A model generated the notes under the pieces. The model saw nothing but the letters and a program-made list of their open reading frames with translations. It did no database searches and had not been told where the DNA came from. A program made the translations under genes and the position numbers. Below, piece by piece: positions 37,563 through 46,158 of a stretch of DNA of 64,000 nt. The DNA is from Pseudovibrio ascidiaceicola (GTDB taxonomy: Bacteria > Pseudomonadota > Alphaproteobacteria > Rhizobiales > Stappiaceae), in the NCBI RefSeq assembly GCF_900114245.1, contig NZ_FOSK01000005.1:62001-126000 (forward strand), written 5' to 3'. Position 1 is the stretch's first letter. Each line of letters opens with the position of its first letter.

Positions 37563-38168
37563 TCAGGCACTGACACGGGCAGCCAACTCCGCGTCGTTTT
37601 CAAGCAGCTTATCCATCCGAGCTTTCTTGATGAGTGGGTTCAGCTCCGGGTCCTGGATGTGAGCAAGCAATGTTGCGATAGAGGCCTCCATGGCAGCTTC
37701 TGCAACCACCGCCAGACCGTGAAAGACGAAGGGACGCAAGTAAGTCATGCCAGTCATCAATGCCGTTTGCTGAAAGGGCTTGAGCAACTCATCCATGCTG
37801 AAGTTGTTGTAGCCGCCTGCATGGTAGCTGTCTTCCGGTCCCCCGGTGGAGATGGCCAGCACAAGCTCTCTGCCCACCAGTTTTTTGCTGCCCGGGCCGT
37901 ATGCAAAGCCGTAGGTCAATACCTGATCCTGCCATGCTTTCAGAACGGGGGGAGCGGAGTACCAGTAAAATGGAAATTGGAAGACGATGCGATCGTGGGA
38001 GAGCAGGAGTTGCTGCTGTTCTTCGACGTTAAAGCTCATTGTTGGGCCGCCAACACGGGTCAGATCAAGCACTGTGATGTCGTCGGTTTCGGCAAACGCT
38101 TTAAACCAGGAGCGGTTGATGCGGGACTTGTTGAGATCGGGATGGGCGGTGAGCACGAGGATTTTCAT
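37563..38168 (-). CDS. NAD(P)H-dependent quinone oxidoreductase, KefF/MdaB type
   Basis: 201-aa flavodoxin-fold FMN enzyme. It starts with ILVLTAHPDLNKSRINR, the FMN phosphate loop, and carries the FQFPFYWYSAPPVLKAWQDQV and STGGPEDSYHAGG motifs of the family. These enzymes reduce quinones by two electrons and protect against electrophiles. It is divergent from a LysR regulator across a 103-bp gap that holds a likely operator, so it is probably the regulator's target. Confidence 0.9.
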   Translation of the reverse strand: MKILVLTAHPDLNKSRINRSWFKAFAETDDITVLDLTRVGGPTMSFNVEEQQQLLLSHDRIVFQFPFYWYSAPPVLKAWQDQVLTYGFAYGPGSKKLVGRELVLAISTGGPEDSYHAGGYNNFSMDELLKPFQQTALMTGMTYLRPFVFHGLAVVAEAAMEASIATLLAHIQDPELNPLIKKARMDKLLENDAELAARVSA

Positions 38169-38225
38169 AGGGGGAGAGCCTCTTTGAATTTCTGATGCTG
38201 TCTTTATAGATGGATGGTTTCATGC

Positions 38226-38242
38226 TATTAATTGCCTTAATA
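38226..38242. promoter_or_regulatory. LysR-type operator TATTAA-TTGCC-TTAATA
   Basis: A 17-bp perfect interrupted palindrome lies midway between the divergent quinone-reductase and LysR genes. It contains the T-N11-A pattern expected for LysR-family binding. Confidence 0.65.
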
Positions 38243-38271
38243 TCGATCTGATAGATGTATGGAATCGAATA

Positions 38272-39171
38272 ATGCGTCTACCCCTTGCCATGCTGGAAGT
38301 GTTCAACGCCATTGCTCAGAACGGCAGCCTCAAAGGCGCAGCTGTGGCACTCGGCATCAAACCGTCCACGGTGTCTCATCAGCTGAAGTCGCTGGAAGAA
38401 CAGCTCGGGACGGCGTTATTCGTGCGCACCACCCGGTCTGTGACCCTGACAGACGCAGGCCGTGCCCTGCAAAGCGGAGCCGGTGCGGCCTTTGATTTGC
38501 TGGGGCAAGCGGTGAAGGATGCGAAAGATCATGGCAGCAGCGCCCGAGGTAGCCTCAGGCTGACATTGCCTGAGTTTGTGTTTCACTCTTTCCTTGCTGA
38601 TCTTCTGTCCAGCTTTCAGGAGGCTTATCCGGAGATACAGCTGGAGCTGTCACTCAGCGATGCCATCGTCGATATTGTCGCTGACGGGCTGCATGGCGGG
38701 CTCCGTCTGGGCGGAATGATTGCACAGGATATGATTGCGATCCGCCTCTCCAACCCGCAACCCCTGACCGTGCTTGGCAGCAAGGCCTATCTGGATAAGC
38801 ATGGCAGGCCCGAAAAACCTGAAGACCTGCTGGCGCATAACTGCCTTCAGTACCGCTTCCAAACATCCGGGCAGTTGGCGCCCTGGGTGTTTCGGTTGGA
38901 TGGGGACCGTGTTGAGATTGATGTGCAGGGCGGGCTGATCCTCAACACCCTGCCCGCTCAACTGCAGTTGATGGAACAGGGCATGGGGCTGGTGCTCACC
39001 TTCCGCGACTACGCGCTGATAAACTGCGACCTGACAAAGGTGGAATGCCTGCTGGAGGACTACCTGAAGCCAGTGGACCCGATCTACCTGTTCTACCCAC
39101 GCGAATACAAAAACCTGCAACCCCTGCGCCTGTTCATCGACCACATCAAGACCCATCGGCAGTTGTCGTAG
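38272..39171 (+). CDS. LysR-family transcriptional regulator
   Basis: 299-aa regulator. The N-terminal winged helix-turn-helix (NGSLKGAAVALGIKPSTVSHQLKSLEEQLGT, split by the recognition helix) is followed by a two-lobe effector domain. It is divergent from the quinone reductase, with an operator between them. It abuts the convergent acetyltransferase gene with no spacer. Confidence 0.92.
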   Translation: MRLPLAMLEVFNAIAQNGSLKGAAVALGIKPSTVSHQLKSLEEQLGTALFVRTTRSVTLTDAGRALQSGAGAAFDLLGQAVKDAKDHGSSARGSLRLTLPEFVFHSFLADLLSSFQEAYPEIQLELSLSDAIVDIVADGLHGGLRLGGMIAQDMIAIRLSNPQPLTVLGSKAYLDKHGRPEKPEDLLAHNCLQYRFQTSGQLAPWVFRLDGDRVEIDVQGGLILNTLPAQLQLMEQGMGLVLTFRDYALINCDLTKVECLLEDYLKPVDPIYLFYPREYKNLQPLRLFIDHIKTHRQLS

Positions 39172-39654
39172 CTAGCTAACAGGCGCCTTATACGGGGGGA
39201 CCTGGCGCAGGACCATGCCGTGTTTTTGGTCGGCTTTGTAGCCGAGGCTTTCGTAAAAGCCTCTTGCGCCGCGGTCTTGTCCGGTCAGCAGCATGATTTT
39301 GTAGGCGTTGGCTTGCCATGCGGCATCTCGCAGGGCCTCCATGACCATCCGGCCAAAGCCTCTGCCTTGGTAGGCGCGGAGCGTCACCACGTTCTCAACA
39401 AGGCAGTAAGGGCGACCTCCATAGGTCATGTTGGGCATAATATGAAGCGTGGCGCAGGAAACGACCTGGTCGTTAATCTCCACCCCAAAGAGCGAGGTGC
39501 CGTCATGTTGCAAAAGCTTGGCGAATTGCGCAGGTCCGTCTTTGCCATAAACAAGCGGAATGCCATCTGTCAGTTCATTCAGGAGCGCGACGACATCCTC
39601 ATAATCATCGAGAGAGAGTTGGCGGACGGTGATGGTCGGCGAGAGGACAGTCAT
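39172..39654 (-). CDS. GNAT family N-acetyltransferase
   Basis: 160-aa GNAT domain with the acetyl-CoA pyrophosphate loop RAYQGRGFGRMVM and the C-terminal RGARGFYESLGYK. The open frame extends 25 codons upstream to a GTG at 39729, but the fold begins near ITVRQLSLDDY, so I used the ATG at 39654. It follows acetate kinase closely on the same strand and may be the last gene of that operon. The substrate is unknown. Confidence 0.82.
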   Translation of the reverse strand: MTVLSPTITVRQLSLDDYEDVVALLNELTDGIPLVYGKDGPAQFAKLLQHDGTSLFGVEINDQVVSCATLHIMPNMTYGGRPYCLVENVVTLRAYQGRGFGRMVMEALRDAAWQANAYKIMLLTGQDRGARGFYESLGYKADQKHGMVLRQVPPYKAPVS

Positions 39655-39732
39655 AAGGGGACTCACTGAAAACGTGCGGCATTGAATATGAAACACGTTT
39701 ACCGCGAGGTTGCTCTGTGCTCCAGTCACTCT

Positions 39733-40893
39733 CTATTGCGTTTTATTGCAGGCCTGTGCAACAGCCCGGGCAATCACCTGCTCCTCGTTGGTGGGCATGA
39801 TGAAGACGCGGACTGGTCCGGTTCCGATTTCCGGGGCGTTAGCCTTGTTTTTCTCCTGATCGATGGTGATGCCAAGGAATGCCAGCGGTTCGCAGACATT
39901 GGAGCGCACGCGTGCTGAGTTCTCGCCTACTCCAGCACTGAAGATCAGCGCATCAATGCCTTCCAACGTGGCGGCCATGGCGCCCACTTCGCGGCGGATC
40001 TGGTAGCTGTAGTAGTTGACGGCTTGTCTGGAAAACAGCTCTTCAGAATGCTCCAGCACGCGCATGTCGGAGGATTCCTCAGACAATCCTAAAAGCCCGC
40101 TGCGGCGGTAGATGATGTTCTCGATCTCTTCTGCCGACAGTTCTTTTTCCTGCATCAGGTAGAGCATGACGCCCGGGTCCAAACGCCCGCACCGTGTGCC
40201 CATGGGCAGGCCATCTACGGCAGAAAAGCTGGTGCTCGCGTTGATGGAGCGGCCATCTTCCACGGCGCACATGGAAGCGCCATTGCCCAGATGCGCGATC
40301 ACGAGACGTCCGCGTGCCACATCCGGATATTCGCGGTGCATCTCACTGCAGATATAGTCGAAGGAGAGACCGTGGAAGCCATAGCGGCGGACACCTTCCT
40401 CATAAAAATGGCGTGGTATGGCAAAGGCGTCATTGGGGAAGGTGTGACCGGCATGGAAGGCCGTATCAAAGCACCCGATCTGCAGCACGCCGGGAAATAC
40501 ATGCTTGGCCGCACGGATGGTTGCCAGACTGTAAGGCTGGTGCAGCGGCGCCAGCGGGATCAGCTGTTCCAGCTCCTGCACCACTTCTGAGGTCAGCTCT
40601 GTTGGTTTGTAAAACGCGTTGCCGCCATGGACGATGCGGTGGCCAATGCCTACCACGGACTTACCCTTCAGATGGGGTTCCACGCGGGTGAAGATGGAAA
40701 CGACAGCGCCGGCATGGTCAACGTGGCCCAGATCTTCCACGATCTGCTCACTCGCTGTCTGCATTTTCAGACGGGCTTGAGGGCCAAGACGCTCAATGAT
40801 GCCGGAGATGAAAAGCTCAGGCTCGGTCTTCGCTTTGTAAAGCGCAAACTTGACTGAGGATGATCCGGTATTGAGCGTAAAATAGAAACTCAT
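39733..40893 (-). CDS. ackA: Acetate kinase
   Basis: 386-aa ASKHA-fold kinase that interconverts acyl phosphate and ATP. Motifs are NTGSSSVKF, GHRIVHGG, HLGNGASMCAVEDG, GRLDPGVM and the C-terminal FSAGVGENSARVR. The ATG at 40893 overlaps the stop of the upstream MaoC-Pta gene by 4 bp (ATGA), so the pair is translationally coupled. A short-chain acyl phosphate other than acetyl, such as butyryl or propionyl, cannot be excluded. Confidence 0.92.
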   Translation of the reverse strand: MSFYFTLNTGSSSVKFALYKAKTEPELFISGIIERLGPQARLKMQTASEQIVEDLGHVDHAGAVVSIFTRVEPHLKGKSVVGIGHRIVHGGNAFYKPTELTSEVVQELEQLIPLAPLHQPYSLATIRAAKHVFPGVLQIGCFDTAFHAGHTFPNDAFAIPRHFYEEGVRRYGFHGLSFDYICSEMHREYPDVARGRLVIAHLGNGASMCAVEDGRSINASTSFSAVDGLPMGTRCGRLDPGVMLYLMQEKELSAEEIENIIYRRSGLLGLSEESSDMRVLEHSEELFSRQAVNYYSYQIRREVGAMAATLEGIDALIFSAGVGENSARVRSNVCEPLAFLGITIDQEKNKANAPEIGTGPVRVFIMPTNEEQVIARAVAQACNKTQ

Positions 40894-42272
40894 GCTTTCT
40901 GGCTCGCAGCGTAAAGAAGCGCAACAGCGCAAGACATCAATCGGGCCTTATCGTCATCTGCACGGCTGGTGAGGATCACCGGACAGCGGGCACCCATAAC
41001 AACTCCGCACACTTCTGCATGGGCAACAAAGGCCAATTCCTTGGCTAGCATATTGCCAGATTCCAGATTAGGCACAACCAGTACATCTGCCCTACCTGCA
41101 ACAAGGGAGGTGATGCCCTTGGTCACGGCAGCATCAATGTCGATGGCGTTGTCCATGGCCAGTGGGCCATCCACGATGCCGCCTTTGATCTGGCCGCGTT
41201 CTGCCATTTTGGAAAGGATCGCTGCATCCATGGTGGAGGGGATTTTGGTGTTTACCGTTTCTACAGCTGACAAGATGCCCACCTTGGGCTGCTGCTGGCC
41301 AAGCGCCAGTGCCAGATTGATGGCATTCTGGACAATGTCGACCTTGGCTTCCAGATCTGGTGAGATGTTGATGGCTGCATCGGTGATAAACAGCAAATGG
41401 TCCAATCCCGGCACATCCATCACAAACACATGGCTGAGGCGATTGTCCGTGCGCAAGCCCACATCCCGTTTGACGATCTGTGCCAGCAGCACATCGGTGT
41501 GGAGCTGTCCTTTCATGATGGCTTGGGCCTTACCCTCGCGCACCAGGGCAACGGCCTGTGCTGCCGCCTGGCTGTGGCTTGCAACATCAATGATATCGCA
41601 ATGAGCCAGATCTTTGCCAAGACGGTCCGCAGCGTCCTCAATCTTTTCTCGCGAGCCAATCAGGACAGGCTCAATCAGCGTGTTTTCAGCAGCCAGTAAT
41701 GCGCCGCCCAGTGACTTGCGGTCTTCCGGCGCGACAACGGCGGTGATCAGTGGAGGCAGTGGGCGCGCAAGATCCAGCAATCGGTCAAAGTGCTCGTGAC
41801 TGCGCACTGTCAGGCCGGGGAGGCTCACTGCCTTGGCGATTTTGCTGGTGCGCGGGGCGATGACCTCAGCCTCGCCCTCTACAATCACCTGACCGCCTGC
41901 ACGTTCTACAGTGGTTCGCAGCGTCACCACATAATCAGGTAGCTTTTCCGTCACCTTTACACGGGCTGTCAGGTGGTCGCCTTCATAGGCGCGGCCCAGA
42001 AAGCGCAGGCTCTGGCTTTTGTAAAGTGTGCCCGGTCCGGGCATCTGGTTGCCCAACACTGCGGAAATCAGGCTTGCGACCCAGAGCGAAGGGGCGACAC
42101 CTTCAAAGTCGCCGTCTCCGTCGCGGTCCTCCTTGGGCAGGTGAATGGGGTTGAGATCGCCGGAGGCATGGGCAGAGACGTAAAAGTCATCAGCAGAGCA
42201 GGTCCGCTCATACGTGGCTTCCATGCCCACTTCGATCTGGTCATACGGAGTATTCTTGTAGGTTGTTGTCAT
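40890..42272 (-). CDS. MaoC-like hydratase fused to phosphate acetyl/butyryltransferase
   Basis: 460 aa with two domains. Residues ~1-150 are a MaoC/hot-dog hydratase (AHASGDLNPIHLPKED carries the catalytic Asp-His), and ~155-460 are a Pta/Ptb acyltransferase (NTKIPSTMDAAILSKMAERG; GPLAMDNAIDIDAA). Such fusions pass an acyl-CoA on to an acyl phosphate for the coupled kinase AckA. AGGAAGG precedes the ATG. The operon with a fatty-acyl reductase and DUF3141 suggests overflow of short acyl groups. Confidence 0.88.
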   Translation of the reverse strand: MTTTYKNTPYDQIEVGMEATYERTCSADDFYVSAHASGDLNPIHLPKEDRDGDGDFEGVAPSLWVASLISAVLGNQMPGPGTLYKSQSLRFLGRAYEGDHLTARVKVTEKLPDYVVTLRTTVERAGGQVIVEGEAEVIAPRTSKIAKAVSLPGLTVRSHEHFDRLLDLARPLPPLITAVVAPEDRKSLGGALLAAENTLIEPVLIGSREKIEDAADRLGKDLAHCDIIDVASHSQAAAQAVALVREGKAQAIMKGQLHTDVLLAQIVKRDVGLRTDNRLSHVFVMDVPGLDHLLFITDAAINISPDLEAKVDIVQNAINLALALGQQQPKVGILSAVETVNTKIPSTMDAAILSKMAERGQIKGGIVDGPLAMDNAIDIDAAVTKGITSLVAGRADVLVVPNLESGNMLAKELAFVAHAEVCGVVMGARCPVILTSRADDDKARLMSCAVALLYAASQKA

Positions 42273-42281
42273 CAAACCTTC

Positions 42282-44561
42282 CTAACCCCATTTGAGCGAC
42301 TTCTTCAGACAATGCCACAGTTCCAGCGAATTGGGCGCCATATTTTCTTCCTTGCCGATGATGTAGGACACGGCTTTGTACGCAAAGGTCTTGTCCTTCT
42401 CGCTTTTCAGCAAGCCCGGCAACGCATTATACCCTGCTTCCATTTCGAAACGGGAAATGAGCGTCTGATCATGAATGAGGAAGTTGCGCTCTTTCGGATC
42501 CATGGATTTGAAGGGTGCCCATGTGGTCAGCACTTCGTTGAACCGTTCCAGCTTTTCGCCGCGCACTTCGGTGCGGGTGTCGGCAATCATCAGCACAATG
42601 CGCACGATAGCCGCTGCAGCACCGCCTTTTTCGATCTTTTTCAGCGCGTTCTGAATGCTGGTCAGGCTGTGCAGGTCCTGCAGTGGCACCTTTGGCCTGC
42701 GGAATGACAAGGCCTTGCCGTATTCCACGGCTGGCGGTGAGGCCCAGAAGGTGAGGAAGCTGTTTTCTATGAAGGCTTCGCGCATATCCTTGAGCGCATC
42801 CCAGCCATATTCAATGCTGTCGGCCATCAGTTCCTCCCAGTAATGGAAGGGTGTTTTGGCCATGTTTGGTGTGTGGTTCTCCTTCACCGCTGCTGCGGCC
42901 ATCGTGGGCCAGAACATGAAAGGGTTGGTGGAGGCAAAAGCACCATTTGCCAGCCGCATGGGGTGCATGTCGCGCGTTGCATCTGCCGTTTGCGGGCTAT
43001 TCATGGTTTTCAGAACAGGGCCGATGGTGCTGTCATACATGTCCTCCCAGCTTTCTGAAAAGCGGGCGACACCTGCAAACGCTTTTTCTTCATCGCGCTC
43101 ACCAGTTTCCAGTAGCATTTCATCAATGGTCTTACGGGCAAAGCTCACCTTGAACTTAGCATCACACCCCTTGCCTTTTTGCTCTTCGATCTGCAGTTTG
43201 TAGAGCCCCGGAGGCATGGCCTCAATTGTCTTCAGCGTGGAGGCCACCTGCGTGTGTTCGCGCTTGGCAACGCTGGAAGACACGAAGATGCCCAGATGCC
43301 CGACCTGATCATGAAGCATATAAAGGATACGCTGACCGAGGATCTCGATCTCGGCTTCATCCGTGTAGGTATCGGCAATCCAGTTGAGCGCCTGATCCGG
43401 TGGGGTGATGTTGTCGCCGTAAGAGGAAAACACGATGATGGGCGACTTGATGGTCTTCAGGTCGATGGGGCGTCCCGGTTCCAGAAACGCTTCGTTTTTC
43501 GCCAGCTTGTTGCCGATGAAAAGGTTGTCCAGAATCCAGCGGAATTCCTCCTCCGTCATGTAGTAGAAGCCGCTCCACCATTTCTGGAATTCCAGATAGC
43601 GCTCTTCGCCACTGTCGATGTTGGTGTAAAGGTCATAGTACTTGCGGAACCAGTTGCGGCCCGGGTTCAACATCTCGAAATTCTGCACCAGATTGGCGCC
43701 GTCAAAGACGCCGTTGCCCAGATCGGCGGAGAGCAAAGCAGGCACAATGCCGCCCGTCAGGCCAGCTGAATAGCGCATGGGGTCCTGCCCCATTTTACCG
43801 CTCCAGTAGGACATAGGCGCGCCGTTGAGCACAATCGGCCCCACCAGATCCGGATAGATCGCGGCCAGAATAGCCGTCGCCCACCCACCCTGACAGTTAC
43901 CAACCACAATCGGTTTCGGGCTGTCGGGATGGCGCGAGATGATCTCACGCAGGAAGGCCGCCTCGGCATGGGTGACGTGCGCCAGTTCCTGATTTGGCTC
44001 TGGCATGGGGTGAAAGGCGACGAAGTACACGGGGTGCCCGTCACGCAGGGCGACGCCCACCTGACTGTCATTCTTGAACCCGCCAATACCTGCACCATGG
44101 CCAGCGCGCGGATCGATGATCACATAGGGGCGCTTCCAGTCCAGCACCTCCACCCCTTCAGGCGGAATGATCTTCAAAAGCATGTAGTTACAGGGGCGCG
44201 GCAGGTTGCGACCTTCCACCACGATCTCGTAATCGTAGATCAGAACCGGCGGACAGCCTTTGGCCATGTGGTCAAAGTAGGTGTCACTGGCTTCGCGCAG
44301 GGCATCCATGGTCAGGATGGCGCGTTCGCTGGATTCCTTGAGATAATGCGACCACGCATCCAGCAGTTTCTTGGGCGTGTCGTACGGGCCCCAGGATGCC
44401 GCCAGTGCTTCGCTCTTGGTCTTTGACTTTGCCTGTTTCTTCTGCAGATCGTTCATCAGGCGCGTGGAGCGCCGTGAGTTGGCGACTTGCAAAAACTGGT
44501 TCTGTTCCGCGAGAGCCGCAAAGTAATCGGTCGTTCGCTTGCTAAAGAGTTCTACTTGCAT
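42282..44561 (-). CDS. DUF3141 protein, PHA-synthase-like alpha/beta hydrolase
   Basis: 759 aa. The central alpha/beta-hydrolase domain contains the nucleophile elbow VVGNCQGGWATA (GxCxG, with Cys in place of Ser as in PhaC), an FSSYGDNITPPDQALNW acid segment and HDQVGHLGIFVSS with the likely His. The C-terminal ~300 residues are helical and specific to DUF3141. Proteins of this family resemble class III PHA synthases, but activity is not established. It lies 9 bases upstream of the MaoC-Pta gene in one operon. Confidence 0.85.
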   Translation of the reverse strand: MQVELFSKRTTDYFAALAEQNQFLQVANSRRSTRLMNDLQKKQAKSKTKSEALAASWGPYDTPKKLLDAWSHYLKESSERAILTMDALREASDTYFDHMAKGCPPVLIYDYEIVVEGRNLPRPCNYMLLKIIPPEGVEVLDWKRPYVIIDPRAGHGAGIGGFKNDSQVGVALRDGHPVYFVAFHPMPEPNQELAHVTHAEAAFLREIISRHPDSPKPIVVGNCQGGWATAILAAIYPDLVGPIVLNGAPMSYWSGKMGQDPMRYSAGLTGGIVPALLSADLGNGVFDGANLVQNFEMLNPGRNWFRKYYDLYTNIDSGEERYLEFQKWWSGFYYMTEEEFRWILDNLFIGNKLAKNEAFLEPGRPIDLKTIKSPIIVFSSYGDNITPPDQALNWIADTYTDEAEIEILGQRILYMLHDQVGHLGIFVSSSVAKREHTQVASTLKTIEAMPPGLYKLQIEEQKGKGCDAKFKVSFARKTIDEMLLETGERDEEKAFAGVARFSESWEDMYDSTIGPVLKTMNSPQTADATRDMHPMRLANGAFASTNPFMFWPTMAAAAVKENHTPNMAKTPFHYWEELMADSIEYGWDALKDMREAFIENSFLTFWASPPAVEYGKALSFRRPKVPLQDLHSLTSIQNALKKIEKGGAAAAIVRIVLMIADTRTEVRGEKLERFNEVLTTWAPFKSMDPKERNFLIHDQTLISRFEMEAGYNALPGLLKSEKDKTFAYKAVSYIIGKEENMAPNSLELWHCLKKSLKWG

Positions 44562-44580
44562 AATCTACCTCGGTGCCTGC

Positions 44581-45345
44581 CTAACCAATGATGCGGTAAC
44601 CGCCGTCAATGGGGTGAACCACGCCTGTGATGTTTCGAGCTTCATCACTGGCCAGAAAGGCGGCATATGCGCCAATGTCTTCAATACTTGCGAGTTTTCG
44701 TGTGGGCGCGCGCTGCGTTGCGTCGGCCAGCATCTCATCAAAGCTGGCAATGCCGCTGGCAGCCCGTGTTGCTAACGGGCCAGGCGACAAAGCGTTGACG
44801 GAGATGCCTTTCTGGCCCAGTTCTGCTGCCACATAGCGCGTGGTGCTTTCCAGCGCGGCTTTCACCGGGCCCATGATGTTGTAATGGCTGATCACCTTTT
44901 CCGAGCCATGAAACGTCACGGTCATGACGCTGGAGCCGGGGGACATCAGCGGTTCTGATTTGCGAATGAGGCGCAGGAAGGAGTGCACGGAGATGTCCAT
45001 GGCCACCCCAAACCCCTCTGCCGAGCAATCCACCACGCGACCATGCAGGTCAGCCTGCGGGCAAAAGGCGATGGAATGCAGCAGAATGTCCAGCGAACCC
45101 CAAACCTGCTCGATTTGCTGGTACAGGGCCTCCATCTGGTCTGGATCTGTCACATCCAGCGGCGCAAAAATGGCTGCATTGGCTTCTTCTGCCAGTGGGG
45201 CCACATGCTTTTTCGCTTTGTCATTCAGGTATGTAAGAGCCAGTTCTGCGCCCTGTGCCTTCATGGCTTTAGCGCATCCCCATGCAATGGACTGGCTGTT
45301 CGCCACCCCAACAATAAGGGCTTTCTTGCCCTTCAATGAAAACAT
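44581..45345 (-). CDS. fabI: Enoyl-ACP reductase, FabI type
   Basis: 254-aa SDR enzyme that reduces enoyl-ACP in fatty-acid synthesis. The cofactor segment GVANSQSIAWGCAKAM, the LLHSIAFCPQ segment and the catalytic YNIMGPVK (Tyr-x6-Lys) fit FabI. It has Cys in place of the more usual Ala in SIAFAP. I chose the ATG at 45345 because the Rossmann fold starts there. As the first gene of an operon with DUF3141 and MaoC-Pta it may be a second, specialised FabI and not the housekeeping copy. Confidence 0.85.
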   Translation of the reverse strand: MFSLKGKKALIVGVANSQSIAWGCAKAMKAQGAELALTYLNDKAKKHVAPLAEEANAAIFAPLDVTDPDQMEALYQQIEQVWGSLDILLHSIAFCPQADLHGRVVDCSAEGFGVAMDISVHSFLRLIRKSEPLMSPGSSVMTVTFHGSEKVISHYNIMGPVKAALESTTRYVAAELGQKGISVNALSPGPLATRAASGIASFDEMLADATQRAPTRKLASIEDIGAYAAFLASDEARNITGVVHPIDGGYRIIG

Positions 45346-46158
45346 GCGGTCATTACCCTGTTGGTTGAACCCTGTCATTTGGAAGGAAAACAACAAGACT
45401 AGAAATAGCTATACAGGAGAAATAAGGAAAACCAAGGTGCGAAATCTAGTAAATGAATTGGGTGATTGTAATATTCAAAGAGTGGCTATTTGCGTGATAT
45501 AGTAAAAATATAAATTATTTTGATTTTATAAATTTAATATTTTTATATGGCGAAGGAAAACTGGAAAGAATACAGGCTGGTTAGATTAAAAATGCAGAGT
45601 GGGGCCGACGCCGAAGCTTGTTATCCAGCAAACGGAAACTGTGATATTTGCTGTATCACCTTGTGAAAGTGCTTCAGGAAACAGTCTGCAAATAGCGGTG
45701 CAAATTAATGATCAGGAGGACGCGCAAAGACATCATGTGCCGCAATAAAGTCGTGAAATGCTGCGGAGTGATTGCCTTCAAAACAACCGAAGCTTTTTTA
45801 ACCATGAACGCTGTTGTAGCCACGTAGGGCTTGTGGTTGATTTTCGTACTGGCAACGCCATGCACAACGAGGAGAGTGCCAGATATCTCCTTGTCATCCC
45901 CATTGCTCCCTCCCTCCCAGTCTACCAGTCCCATCGGTGGTCTCAAAATACCTAACTCCCTGAACCATCGCAATATTGTCATCAGTTTTGCTTGCTGGAA
46001 GGAAGAGAACGACAATTTTTTCCAAGTGGCAGGAACAGAGTGCCAGTCAGCACAGAACCATCAGACCAACGCTTATATGAGTGATGACTAAAGCGTGTAC
46101 CCGGAACGTGCTTCCCGCATGAGGGCAAGCAGTTCCACTTTAAAGCGATGGTGCTTTC
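45346..46158. other. Intergenic region upstream of the effector-chaperone locus
   Basis: About 810 bp without a well-supported gene. A stretch near 45495-45555 is extremely AT-rich. A 113-codon minus frame at 45674-46015 has no ribosome site and no recognised family. The region should contain the promoters of the FabI operon (minus) and of the effector (plus). Confidence 0.5.

Noticed and set aside
45674..46015. 113-codon minus-strand frame
   Set aside because: No start signal and no recognisable protein pattern; low-complexity neighbourhood. It could be decayed coding DNA.
46095..46140. hrp-box-like GGAAC...CCAC before the effector gene
   Set aside because: The spacing is ~27 bases instead of the required 15-16.
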